From NCBI GenBank assembly GCA_964030475.1, contig CAXIPT010000004.1, forward strand, positions 5,536,695 to 5,600,694: a stretch of 64,000 bases of DNA. Reading direction: 5' to 3'. The notes under the pieces were generated by a model. That model did not search any database. It was given only the letters and a program-made list of their open reading frames with translations, and was not told the DNA's origin. Position numbers and translations under genes: made by a program. Source of the DNA: Tethya wilhelma (Eukaryota; Porifera; Demospongiae; Tethyida; Tethyidae). Positions within the stretch are counted from its first letter, which is position 1. Each line of letters starts with the position of its first letter. Positions 11,241 to 22,607 of this stretch are shown in pieces.

Positions 11241-11882
11241 TTAATTTAGCTGCATGTCTGAAGTGTATCTCATGCAATTGCCTTTATATTGATAATTATT
11301 ATGTCATGATTCACCATTTAGTAGACATTCTGGTATATTATAGTTGCATGGCTGCAAGGGAGTTTTCATATTCCTAGCAATGAGGAGGATGCGTATGATG
11401 TGCAATAAGGCTTATGTGGAATGAGAGGTTGTGTAACTGCATGGGAAACTGAATGTAGATATTAAGCCTTGCGGAAATAATTATTTATAGTCTATAATTA
11501 TGCTTGTTCTTGTGCAGTGGATAGTGATTGTGCATGGTTCAATGTGTAGTCTAGCATTGATCTTGTTTTGTTATTTTTTGGGTTTTTTTTCTGAATCTGA
11601 TTCAATGTCTCGAAATCCTATTTTCCATATAATACGTATTATTGTGCATCGAAAATGGGATTCAGTTATATTCTTAATATATATATATATATATATATGC
11701 ATTCACAAAAATGTTTCTACAAATATTGTAAGAATATATTGTCTATAAGTTTTCAATGTTCACTACGATACAAAAGTTGTTCACATTTTACTTGTAACCA
11801 TTACAGTACTTTAACTGTATGATATGCTCACTTACAGCTAATTGATAATCAGTCTCTGTTACTGTTTTTTTTTTTCACAATA
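11241..11882. other. Duplicated spacer and (TA)n tract
   Basis: 11241-11620 is a divergent copy of 10255-10640. A (TA)n tract lies at 11678-11698. No gene is seen. Confidence 0.5.
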
Positions 11883-13675
11883 CTAATCATTATTATGGAT
11901 TTCAATCTCAGTTGTGACCTTTCGAGCTCTCGGCACTTTGTTCTCATCCTCAGCTGCATGTGTGCTGATATTGCTTGCCTCTAACTCTTCACCATTGGCA
12001 ACCTGAGTCTCATTACTAAATACAGTCATTTGAATATCATTTGGAGAGTCAGACTGTTCTTCAATGGTAGGAGTGGTACTAGTATCATTCGTAGTATCGA
12101 GAAAAATAGATTTCATGACCCATGCTACAACAGAGATCAAGATTGATGGAACGAGGGAGAGAATGGCTAGTGGTGCTGAACTTGCCACTGATGCTCTCCC
12201 AATCACGAGCAAATACAGCAAAGCAAAGATCAAAAAAAAGTAGTACAAGAAGAAGATGGTCATTATTATAAGACTAACGATCTTCAGTTTTGATTTTTGT
12301 TTATCTATTGCTTCATCAATGCAGTTGTATATTTTCAAAGTGAGGCCCTTTTTCAAAAATGTTGTGAGATACACTATTGAAAATATCATAAATGTTGCTG
12401 TAAAAACAAAAACTGTGATGATACGTGTGGGGTATGCGAATGAAAGTATAAAAGCAGGGAAAAAGGCATACATCAGAATGTAAGCAAAATAGGCTACAAT
12501 CCAAACAAAACACTTGAAGTAAGCATCACCCTTGGGGTTGTCGTGGTCCTTATAATGATTGGTATATAATAGATAGCACTTTCTACAAATTTTAAACAGT
12601 GAGAACAAACCTGGAGCGTAGTAAAAAATGTTTGCTAGAAACACGATGATAATGACGACGCAATCATTAACGTGAATTGCCCAAATTATAGACATGGCCA
12701 GTTCTGTTGATATTTCCAGCGAAATAAAGCCAACAATGACTATAATAACTCCTTTTAACACTTCGGGATGTTCTTCAGCAAACTTTGATTGGGCACCCCT
12801 TTCTTTGTTTTTTGATGCAAGAAAGAATATCGTTGTAAGACATATCACGTAGAGTATCAATGTACTCACTACATATAAAGCATACAGCCAGATATCTGAA
12901 CTGTTTCGAACATCTTTTGGTGATACCTTTATCTCATCTAAAGTAAATCCAACCAAATGAGTGTTTCCACTGTCACTGATTATCCCAGTTCTTCTTCTTC
13001 CTGCCTCAATTCTTAACTACGTGTGAAAGAGATCATTATTAATTTTTTACTCCATGCAAATTCTATCTATGGTCATGCACCATGCATGCAACAAATTTAT
13101 CTTACCAATGAGTTAAGATCACTTAAAACTGAGTTAAACAGTTCGGCGGTTGGGATACACTGTAGGGACTCATTGAAGTGAAGATTTATGTATAATGATG
13201 GTAGATTGTAGCTGCCATCCCAGAGCAATGACTCAGCTTCGGGACCACTCTGACTTTGAAATATACGGTGCATGACTGTCATCAGAACGAATGGAATTTG
13301 TATCTGGAGAAAGTTCAATGTAAGTGGATGAAACACAGTGAACACACCAGTTGATGTCCACCCAAGAATGATTTCTGTTGAACTATCAACAAGCTCTGTC
13401 TCATTTGTCATATTTGCATTGCAAGAGTTGCTTTCTAGTTCAAAACTTTCATCAAAACTTATGTTGTAGATCACTCTCAGTAGCACAGGGTGGGCATTGG
13501 GAGCATAAAAGAATGCTCTTTGTAATCTGTAGACATTCCCATCGTCTGCCAGAAGAGAATCCTCCATTAGTTTGTAGAGCCTTGAGCATACTTCATGATT
13601 AGCAGTATCATCACAAATGGCGTGCACTTGTACTAAACAGAGTGAACCAAGGAACAGACCAATCAAAGTAATCAT
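11883..13675 (-). CDS. Family B seven-TM-like membrane protein, two exons
   Basis: Exon 1 is 13675-13106 and exon 2 is 13016-11883. The 89-bp intron (13105-13017) has GTAAG and GTAG ends and the same position and phase as in the 4863-6811 paralogue. The start is the signal-peptide methionine (MITLIGLFLGSLCLVQVHA); an in-frame ATG two codons upstream at 13681 is also possible. The ectodomain and the seven hydrophobic segments align closely with the paralogue, for example ILYVICLTTIFFLASKNKE and PAFILSFAYPTRIITVFVF. The tail is shorter and acidic and lacks the QPT repeat. The substrate or ligand is unknown. Confidence 0.8.
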
Positions 13676-13681
13676 TGTCAA

Positions 13682-14388
13682 TTGTTATTGATATCAGATA
13701 AGCTCTCACAGTTAGCTAACACATAAGCTGCATTTTCCAATAATTCTTTGTGAACTTGTGTGGCCTAGCTTGAGTTCATAATTCCTATACACTATTCTTC
13801 CATGGACATGTATGCATTCTCAAATAATTGGCCGTGAATTTCCGCCATAATTTTAGATTTGATTAGGGTATAATGTAATTATTGTAAAAGTGCCGTGAAT
13901 TTCCAATATAATTAGATTTGATTAGGGTATAATGGGAAAAGTTGTGGATGCGTAAAATGGAATGATACTCATCTGGAATCAACTGCATACATGAATAAAT
14001 AACAACACTAATTGTTACATGTGATCAGTTGTACTATACTATGCACACATATGCACGTTATGTATACCCCACTGCATGATCAATGTGTCATGAGAATTAA
14101 GCATAGGGTGATAGCTTTGTTAACTGACTTGAATTATCATGTACACTAAGTAAATAAGGCTGAAGAAAGGATAGTTTTGTATGAGCCATGTGCTCGTGGC
14201 TTAGTGGTCATGCAATGGTATGTTAGATCGAGAGTACAAGTTGTATTTTATCTGAACACTTTTCCATTCAAAAAAGAAGAAAAAAATCGTTGACACTGTG
14301 CAGTTTTAAATACTGAGCAAAGATAAAAAGAATAGCAATCAATCGAAATATAATGTTTAACTTCAAGCTTATTTATTTAGATTCATTC
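13682..14388. other. Spacer with a short tandem duplication
   Basis: No gene. Two adjacent copies of a roughly 65-70-bp unit (gccgtgaatttcc to gattagggtataatg) lie at about 13829-13935. The part from about 14085 on is shared with the spacers of the other family A genes. Confidence 0.55.
14185..14290 (+). repeat. tRNA-derived SINE-like repeat
   Basis: The sequence tggcttagtgg matches a Pol III A box. It is followed by a degraded promoter region and a tail (acacttttccattcaaaaaag) shared with copies near 15612 and 22212. No intact B box remains. Confidence 0.4.
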
Positions 14389-14640
14389 TTAGATGCTTAC
14401 TGTATAACTAGTTACAACTTCCAAGGTGTAGTAGCAACCAGTTATGGGTCTGTTTTCAGTTGTAGTATTTCCATTGGTTTCACTTCTTCTCTGTATCGAT
14501 GATTCAAGTGATTCATAGTCTTGAGGATTTTCCAGTCTGTGAGGCAATTCATCATCTTCGGAATCAGCATCCTTGAATAAGCTGCGCCGTGTTCTGTTAA
14601 CCCTTTGCTTGTTCCCAGTGCATCTAGCGTAGGTGAGGTC
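14389..14640 (-). pseudogene. C-terminal fragment of a family A gene fused to a paralogue-type 5' flank
   Basis: The minus strand codes only the cytoplasmic tail (CTGNKQRVNRT, then DELPHRLENPQDYESLESS, then TENRPITGCYYT). A 1-bp loss near the end changes the last residues. Upstream DNA (14640-15190) matches the 5' flank of the intact gene at 19027-20655 (20730-21180) rather than coding sequence. An internal deletion has therefore joined flank to tail. Confidence 0.75.
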
Positions 14641-14784
14641 TTTTATGCATTTGATCTTATGCATGTAGTCATACATGAGAAATTTCTTCTCATCTCCTGA
14701 TATGGATATACTGCATGGAATGGCTTTCATTTGATAATGCAGTATTGGGGGGTTAGAGGGATTTTGGGGAAGGGAAGGGGCCAT

Positions 14785-14859
14785 TGTTGATCCTTTGATG
14801 CTTATAAACTATACGATAATTCTTGAAATTTCTCAAATATTTTTCTCCATATATAGTGT

Positions 14860-14891
<32 letters not shown>

Positions 14892-15981
14892 TGCAACATT
14901 ATAACAGGTACTATAAAATTGTGTATAGTTTTGTTATGACTTATACTTTCACAAACTACGTGTGTACTGAATGGATCACTGTTTACTCTTAGTCCATATT
15001 ATAGATTTTCACGGTGCTTGACCATGTGTTGTGAATATTTTTTTACTGTTTTTGAAAGTTTGAGATTTTTCTGATGATATTGATGCATGTGCACGCATCC
15101 ATACATGGGCAAGTTCTTCCATGCAGACTGCCCACACATTGTGCATCTAATAGGTTGGTGTGCTTTTAGTTTAGTTTCAGTAGCCTATAAGGTTGCAATT
15201 AATAATTATGTTAAAACGTGCCTATATGCATCATAATTAAGTTTTGTCTGACTATACATTACTATAGTCAATATATACTATTAGCAATGCTTCTAGCTAC
15301 AAAATAACGTTTTTAATGTCTGTATCTGTTTGAAAAGGAATCAATCCATGGATCATACACAACGTAACTCTTACAGTAACGTTCTATAACAGTAAATTAT
15401 TGTCCTATTATCTCTATAGTTTTCTCATCAATTAACCATGCAAGTACCTATTGTTGCAATAGTCATTTGTGTGAAGCTGCATGGTTTGCTTTCTTATATA
15501 TTACTTACACTTGTGAACGTGTGATGATCGAGCAAGTATAGAGAAAGCTTTGTCAAGTGTCTTAGATTATCACGTACTAAAGTAAATAAAGCTGAAAAAT
15601 GCCGGCTTCCTATGTGGCTAAGTGGTTATGCAATGGTATGCTAGATCAAGTGGTACCTGCATTCATTCCGTACAAGTTGTTGTTTGTTTTTTTCTGAACA
15701 CTCTCCGTTTAGAAATGGAAAAAAATTAGTGCAGTCTATTATACTGACAAATAGTAAACAAAAGTAAAAGGAATGTAACAATCAAAAGACTTATTCAATC
15801 CATTACATGTAATGATTACTAAACAGTAAGCCTAGCTGATAGACAAAAATCAAAGTAAATTTACTGTATTAAATAATCGAAAGTAAATTAATAATGTGCT
15901 CTATAATAATGCTAATAATATAGTTATGTATTTACAATTATCAATAAAAAATGTCCATGTTGCCTATAGCTTGTGCTTTAA
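14785..15981. other. Spacer with (AC)n tract and repeated blocks
   Basis: An (AC)n microsatellite lies at 14861-14890. Sequence to 15190 matches 20840-21180. 15480-15725 matches the other spacers and includes a SINE-like copy. No gene is seen. Confidence 0.5.
15607..15725 (+). repeat. tRNA-derived SINE-like repeat
   Basis: An A-box-like tggctaagtgg and the same downstream sequence as the copies near 14195 and 22212, ending in an A-rich tail. The B box is decayed. Confidence 0.4.
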
Positions 15982-17632
15982 TTAGTTACAACTTCCATAA
16001 GTGTAGTAGCAGCCAGTTATGGGTCTGTTTTCAGTTGTATTTCCTTTTTTTTCACTCCTTCTTTGTATTGATGACTGAAGTGATTCATAGTCTTGAGGAT
16101 TTTCCAGTCTGTGAGGCAATTCATCGTCTTCTGAATTATTATCTTCAAGTAAGCAGTACTGTGTTCTGTTCAACCTTTGCTTGTTTCTAGTGCATCTTTC
16201 AAGTAGCCTTGGGGCACATATTGAAAGAATTTTATACACTATGAGGATCACATAGTATATACTACAGATTAGGAGAATAAGACCCTCAGTTGGGTTATAT
16301 AATCGAAAAAAAACTTCCGAATCAGAATATTGCCAAAATTGTCCTAAAGGAAATATGAAGAATACAAAAGTGTCCCATTTGTTGTATACGTCATTTCTAT
16401 AGGGTCTAATGATTGCATGAAGGGTAGCAAATGAATGACTGATTAGGATAAACAATAGGCCAAACTCCATCCTGTTTGGAAACATGAAGAAATTAGGAAG
16501 GTAAAAGAGAATTCGGACTAGTAGATAGAGTCCAGCAAAGTATCGACAATCTGAGGTTCCATTTGTGCCATTCTTGTAACATCCTTGAAAGGCATCAGCG
16601 AATGCATGTAATGGATGCCACCTTATTCTTGTACAACAGCCTAGAGCTTTCTGGAAGAGTCTAGTTGGATAGAGGAGTAGAAATAAAAGAGGGAGAATGT
16701 TGAAGACGAAGAGAATCACAACAGCCAAGATGAAGAAAGGAAGATGCTCTCTGCCAAGATAAGGAACTGAAATGTCATATAGCAGTACATAATATGCATA
16801 AGTAGTTTGATTTTCAACTTCTGTTTGGGTAACTAGTGTGGTGAATGCTACCAAATTTAGTGATGTGAACAATATTTTAGTGTAAGCCAGAATCAAAAAA
16901 GTTGCGAAAATTTCAATAATTGACAATTTGGGGTTGAAGTTTCTAAAATAGGTCTTTGTGAGGCACTTTCCAAATGGTTTCCACATCACTTTTAGCAGTC
17001 TGACATCTCTGTCATGTAGCTCAATACATATGTAGACTATTATGATACTAACCAGTGGATAGACAGCAGTGATATATTCCATTGACAGAATGTCTAATGT
17101 TGTCAAAGATTTGTTGATGCAAAAAAGCGGAAGGCTGTAACGAAAATAGTCCAAATTCCAAATAGCAAAAGGAATGTTTATTTCATTGACTTTTTGGTGA
17201 ATGAGTTTAAATTGATGGTTATCACTGTTCTTTAATAGTTCCAATGTGTGAAGTCCTACTTGAAATGCACAAACCATTGCATTCATTGGAGCCGAAGTAG
17301 CTTTTATTCCACATCCACAAACTACGAGAAGGAAAATTGTTGTTGGCATAAAGCTAGGCTAACAGCAAGTATATTGTCCATCCTTTCACAGTTCCCAAAC
17401 ATTTGGCGCACACCTTTTTGTAGGTTAGCACAGCTAGACCTTCTGAGTTATTCTTTTCTCTGCATTTGTCATTTGTTGGGCACCTTTCGTAGATTCCAAA
17501 GAAGTCTTCCAAATAACATTTTGACTGATTATTTTCATAACTAACACCATCGTATTCTCCAACAGCACGAGTGTACTGGAGGAGATGTAGCTCAAAGAAA
17601 ACTGCAATAGCAATCACGATGAAAATTTTCAT
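15982..17632 (-). pseudogene. Family A receptor-like gene broken by one 4-bp insertion
   Basis: Residues from a signal peptide (MKIFIVIAIAVFFELHLLQ) to the first membrane helix are in one frame (17632-17354). All the rest is in another frame (17349-15982) and ends in the family tail ELPHRLENPQDYESL ... RPITGCYYTYGSCN. The two frames meet at aagctagg (17351-17358), where the intact paralogues at 22608 and 19027 have no extra bases. The lesion is a single +4 insertion of the AG|CT|AG type. Everything else is full length, so this is a very young pseudogene, a null allele or a sequencing error. Confidence 0.75.
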
Positions 17633-17662
17633 ATTCGTTGAGTCAGTTGCCAATAAAATCAT

Positions 17663-19026
17663 GCATGAAATGTGATTTCACCATCTAGGTAAAATCTTTT
17701 ATATGTAGTCTCATGCATGCATGATATCATCTCACTGGGTATGCATCTTCTGAATATGGATACTGAACAATTCCACTTTCTATTAGATCAATATCAAGGA
17801 ATAGAAGTTCTATTGACGTGTGAATGTAAATTAATGTTTTGAATTATTATATTTTTGCTGTAAAATTTGAAACTATAATGATTGGGAAAATTATTATAGC
17901 AACAACAAAAAACCATTTGTATTTTTACAGTGCAACACACACCCAAAAGCAAAACAGTTTACTTCCCCTACAAAAACCTTCTGGTAAATACCATTTGTAT
18001 AATTATACAGAATCAACTAGTAGGAAAAAGGTTGGAATGGACACTCACAACCACTAAGGGGTGAAAACTTATAGTGGAACTCAAACTCCCGACGATGAGG
18101 TTATTGGAAGTCTAGAGCTCTTAGAATTTCACCACCGTAGAATCCCTACACATGTACACATGCAAGTACTCTGCACCAAGAATTGTTTAGATTTTGTTCA
18201 TAGTCAGCTAGCTATAGGGGATTCACTTTTATTTGTTACACACACACTTGTGCACACTCATGCTGGTTCATCATAATTAATTTTATTAACATTAATTTTC
18301 ATTCATATTCATGATGTGAGATCCCAGGCTCTTGCCTTCCGTTCTGTGTCGGTGGCTTTCTACAAAATTAATGTCCACATGAGTTCTACTCTATTGCTAT
18401 AGATTTTGGAATACTATACCAAGCCTAGCAGTTTGAAAAGGGCATAAATCATATCATAATTTCTAAAGTATTGTTTTATAATAGTATAATTATTTGCTTC
18501 TATAGTTTTCACATCAACTATGCACTTTTAGGTCATTAGTCAATATTATAGTTTGTTTAAATTTGTATACCATACAATTATACACTTATACACTAGTCTT
18601 GTGAATGTGTGATGAGAATAAAGTATAGGGTGAAAGCTTTGTCAACTTACGTACTTGGATTATCATGTACTATAAGTAAATATGGCTGTCAAGTTGTTCC
18701 TATAAACACACTTTCCAATTATTAGAAATAGAAAAAATTTTTAGTTGTGCATGTAGACAAATACTGAGCATTGAACATAGATGAAAGGCAATCAACAGCC
18801 TTATCCATTTGTGTGTAAATGTTATTTCTGGTAATAGTGGACGGTAAACAGAAGTTATAACTTATATTTACTCTATTAAGAGGATAATAACTGAAAGTAA
18901 ATTATAATGTTGTGTTGCATGATAATACTAATTAATACATAATGTTTACAGTATAAACTTAGACTACATGACGGTTATTGTACATGTATATACACATCCA
19001 TGTTCCCTATATAGCTTGTGCTTTAG
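17663..19026. other. Spacer between family A genes
   Basis: No gene is recognised. 18600-18720 matches the spacers near 14085, 15520 and 22170. The remainder is AT-rich unique sequence. Confidence 0.5.
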
Positions 19027-20655
19027 TTATTTACAACTTCCATAAGTGTAGTAGCAACCAGTTATGGGTCTGTTTTCAGTTGTATTTCCTTTGTTTTCAC
19101 TCCTTCTTTGTATTGATGACTGAAGTGATTCATAGTCTTGAGGATTTTCCAGTCTGTGAGGCAATTCATCGTCTTCTGAATCAGCATCTTCAAGTAAGCT
19201 GTGCTGTGTTCTGTTCACCCTTTGTTTGTTCCCAGTGCATCTTTCAAGTAGTCTTGGTGCACATATTGAAAGAAATTTATACGCTACTAGGATTACATAG
19301 TATATCATGGCAAGTAGGGCAATAAGACCTTCAGTTGGCGTTGTCAATCGATAAAATTTTTTCGAAATTGCCCAAAACTGTCCTAGAGGAATTAGAAAGA
19401 ATGTGAATGTGTCCAATTTGTTATATAAGTCATTTCTATATGGGCGAATTATTCCATGGAGGATAGCAAATGAGTGACTGAGGAGGATAAACAGTAGAGG
19501 GAACTCAGGTCTACCAATGTTAATGAAGAAATTAGGAATATAAAATAGAACTCGGACTAGTAGATAGAGTCCGGCAAAGTATCGGCAATCTGAAGTTCCA
19601 TTTGTGCCATTCTTGTAACATCCTTGAAAGGCATCAGCAAATGCATGTAACGGATGCCACCTTATTCTTGTACAACAGCCTAGAGCTTTCTGGAAGAGTC
19701 TAGTTGGATAGAGGAGTAGAAATAAGAGAGGGAGAATGTTGAAGACAAAGAGAATCACAACAGCCAAGCTGAAGAATGGAAGATGCTCTCTGCCAAGATA
19801 GTGAACAGAAATATCATAAAGTAGCACATACGAATAAGTATCATTTTCACCATGATCAACGTTCACTAGTTTAGTAAATGCTACCAGATTTAGTGATGTA
19901 AACAAAATTTTAGCATAAGCCAATATCAAAAAAGTTGCAAAAACTTCAATGATGGAAAGTTTGGGGTTAAAGTTCCTACAATAGGTCTTTGACAGGCATT
20001 TTCCAATTGGTTTCCACATCATTTTTAGCAGTCTAACATCTCTGTCATGTAGCTCGATACATATGTAAATAGCTATGATACTAGCCAGTGGATAGACAGC
20101 AATGATGTATTCCATTGACAAAATGTCTAATGTTGTCAAAGATTTGTTAATGCAAAAAAGCGGAAGGCTGTAACGAAAGTAGTCTAAGTTCCATATGGTA
20201 AAAGGAATTGTAAAGAGTCTTTGGTGATAGACTTTGAATAAAGGATATTTACTGTTTGCTAGTAGTTCCAATGTATGAAGCCCTACTTGAAATGCACAGA
20301 CCATTGCATTCATTGGAGCTGAAGTAGCTTTAATTCCACACCAACAAACCACGAGTAGGAAAACTGTCGTTGGAAAAATGGCCAGTGTCAAGTAGATCAT
20401 CCATCCTTTTACTGTACCCAAACACTTTGTGCAAGTCTTTTTATAGGTTAGTACTGCCAGACCTTCTTTCTTATCTTCGCATTTGTCATTTGTCGGACAT
20501 ACTACTTGTCCATAGCTTCCAAAGAAGTCTTCCAAAAAACAGACTGTCTGATTACGTTCATCACCAATACTATCATTTTGTCCAGCTGCAAGAGTGTACT
20601 GGAGGAGAAATAGTAGCTCAAAGAGAACTGCAATTGCAATGATAGAATACCTCAT
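19027..20655 (-). CDS. Receptor-like polytopic membrane protein, family A, intact
   Basis: A 542-residue intronless ORF. Residues 1-24 are a signal peptide. Residues 25-85 are an ectodomain with six Cys ending GLAVLTYKKTCTKCLG. About nine or ten hydrophobic segments follow (roughly 86-108, 112-132, 147-168, 180-200, 235-260, 291-316, 358-376, 386-404, 413-430 and 442-465). Conserved blocks are KATSAPMNA, WNLDYFRYSLPLFCI, ELHDRDVRLLKMMWKP, YPTRLFQKALGCC, FQGCYKNGTNGTSDCRYFAG and RPYRNDLYNK. The tail (about 470-542) is acidic and then carries RLENPQDYESL, a Tyr-x-x-Leu motif, and ends TYGSCK. The family is not one I can name. A surface receptor or channel is an inference from topology and tandem array. 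Confidence 0.85.
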   Translation of the reverse strand: MRYSIIAIAVLFELLFLLQYTLAAGQNDSIGDERNQTVCFLEDFFGSYGQVVCPTNDKCEDKKEGLAVLTYKKTCTKCLGTVKGWMIYLTLAIFPTTVFLLVVCWCGIKATSAPMNAMVCAFQVGLHTLELLANSKYPLFKVYHQRLFTIPFTIWNLDYFRYSLPLFCINKSLTTLDILSMEYIIAVYPLASIIAIYICIELHDRDVRLLKMMWKPIGKCLSKTYCRNFNPKLSIIEVFATFLILAYAKILFTSLNLVAFTKLVNVDHGENDTYSYVLLYDISVHYLGREHLPFFSLAVVILFVFNILPLLFLLLYPTRLFQKALGCCTRIRWHPLHAFADAFQGCYKNGTNGTSDCRYFAGLYLLVRVLFYIPNFFINIGRPEFPLLFILLSHSFAILHGIIRPYRNDLYNKLDTFTFFLIPLGQFWAISKKFYRLTTPTEGLIALLAMIYYVILVAYKFLSICAPRLLERCTGNKQRVNRTQHSLLEDADSEDDELPHRLENPQDYESLQSSIQRRSENKGNTTENRPITGCYYTYGSCK

Positions 20656-21311
20656 TATAATGGTTTGGCCGAACTAAATCAGTTGCATGGTTTTTCAAAA
20701 TACTATTTAAAATGATTTTAGAATAGGTAATAATATGTGGTCTTTTATGCTCGTAAATATATGAAACTTCTTCTCATCTCCTAATATGGATATGCTGAAA
20801 TGACTTCCATTAAATCAAGGGGACTAGAGATTTAGGGACTGTATCTACACTGTTGTTTTTCTTTCAACATGAATGCATTTGCCAACTATTTTCAATTGTT
20901 TTTTTTATGTACATAGAGGGGGGCAGAGGGGATCCTTTGATACCTAATATTAAATGCAACCGAATCTATGAATGTTGTACTGAATGCATGGTTCACTGTT
21001 TACTCTTTATCCGGTGTTGTGAATATTTTGTACCGTTTTCGAAAGTTTAAGATTTTGTGATGATATTGATGCATGTACACACACGTTGCATCTATACATG
21101 GGCAATTGAGTCCTTTCATGCAGACTGCCCAAACATTGTGCATCTAAGGTCAGCATACTTTTAGTTCAGTTTTGGTTCTAGGTTGTAATATGTTAAAACG
21201 TACCTGTATATATATACATCTTTATTTCATAGTCGATTGAACCTTATGGTATGCTACTATAGCAATATGCTGCTGGCTACAAGATAACATTTTGATATAT
21301 GTATATTATGT
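20656..21311. other. 5' flank and spacer, shared with 14640-15190
   Basis: 20730-21180 matches 14640-15190, including catgcagactgccca and gatattgatgcatg. Conservation of this upstream block between copies makes it a candidate for shared promoter sequence. No gene is seen. Confidence 0.45.
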
Positions 21312-21967
21312 AAAAATCTGGGACTCATCAGCTGGGAATCGAACCCAAGACCTCCCAATTGCTAGTCAGGTGCTCTTACCACTAAGCCACTGAGTGCCCG
21401 TGGCATTGGAACAGAAGATATGTATCTATAGGCCTCAGCCGAACCCAACTGATTATCTTTCTCTCTCAACCCGGCGGACGGGGTTACGGGCCTGGGTGGG
21501 TTGACTGTACAGGTACATTGCCTGAGCAGATATACCGAAGTATCTACCACCTCAGCCTCCGGCAATTATAATAGCTTAACTAGAGCCTCTAGTTCTTAAT
21601 TGTCATGTAAATGCCTCAAGGCTAATAGGACTGCTTGGAAGACCTCGGTCACAGTTGGGTGTGTAAGGTCTCGTACTACCCCCAACTCAGTCCACTAGGA
21701 GATAATTGAGCCGGAGGCTGAGGTGGTAGATACTTCGGTATATCTGCTCAGGCAATGTGCCTGTACAGTCAACCCACCCAGGCCCGTAACCCCGTCCGCC
21801 GGGGATCTCCTTGAGAGAGAAAGATAATCAGTTGGGTTCGGCTGAGGCCTATAGATACATATCTTCTGTTCCAATGCCACAGGCACTCAGTGGCTTAGTG
21901 GTAAGAGCACCTGACTAGCAATCAGGAGGTCTTGGGTTCGATTCCCAGCTGAGTCCCAGATTTTTTC
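21312..21967. mobile_element. Foldback element with two inverted tRNA-like arms
   Basis: Two arms of about 260 bp (21312-21576 and 21712-21967) are near-perfect reverse complements around a unique centre of about 135 bp. Each arm ends outward in a tRNA-like sequence. The right arm is more intact, with A box tggcttagtgg (21891-21901) and perfect B box ggttcgattcc (21935-21945). The sequence ttataatagcttaact..gcctctagtt occurs both in the centre and just right of the element, so a local duplication of about 430 bp may have taken part. Confidence 0.7.
21884..21958 (+). tRNA. tRNA-like sequence (AGC anticodon position), probably a SINE head or pseudogene
   Basis: The sequence folds as a cloverleaf by eye. 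The acceptor arm CACTCAG/CTGAGTC has one mismatch at the end pair. U8 is present and the D arm is standard. The anticodon stem CCTGA/TCAGG encloses loop CTAGCAA, giving anticodon AGC (Ala). The T arm has loop TTCGATT. The mismatched first pair and the location in a repeated foldback argue against a functional tRNA-Ala gene. The left arm has the same sequence on the minus strand with a damaged anticodon stem. Confidence 0.45.
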
Positions 21968-22607
21968 TGCGATATCTCTCTCTCTCTCTCAGCATTCAAT
22001 TCAATTATAATAGCTTAACTATAGAGCCTCTAGTTATAACACCTTAATTATCATGTATATTATGTCTATAATAGTTTTCGCATCAACTGTACGTATGCGC
22101 CTATAGATATATAGGAGCAATAGTCATTTAATCATAACTGCATGGTTTGTTTTCTATACTGCTTGTACTTGTGAATATCATGTACTAAGTAAATAAGGCT
22201 GAAAAATGTCATTGCCATGTGCTTGCAGCTAAAGTGGTCGTACAATAGTATATTAGATCAAGAGGTATACCTAGTTCAATATCCCTGCAAGTTGTATTAG
22301 TCTGAACACTTTTCATTTAGAAATATAAAACAAACCATAGATCTGGTTGTGTAGTACCTCAAAAGCTACAAAGATTAAAGGAATAATAATAATAATAATT
22401 ATTATTATTAGTTAAAAAGTCAAATTTAATTTAAATAGAATTTCAAGTAATAATGCAAGTAATGTGCTGATAAGGCTATATTACTTAATTATGATTGGAA
22501 TCATTCCCTGCTGATAATGCTAATAAGTATGTCTTTACAATATGACCTTATTGACTACATGTACATGTATATACACATCTATGTTCCCTATAAAGCTTGT
22601 GCTATAA
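21968..22607. other. Spacer with CT-repeat, SINE-like copy and (AAT)n
   Basis: A (CT)n run lies at about 21976-21991, a SINE-like repeat copy at about 22205-22335, and an AAT/TTA run at about 22384-22409. No gene is seen. Confidence 0.5.

Noticed and set aside
21712..21727. Similarity of ccggaggctgaggtgg to the Alu/7SL core
   Set aside because: About 15 bases only, with no further match to 7SL on either side.
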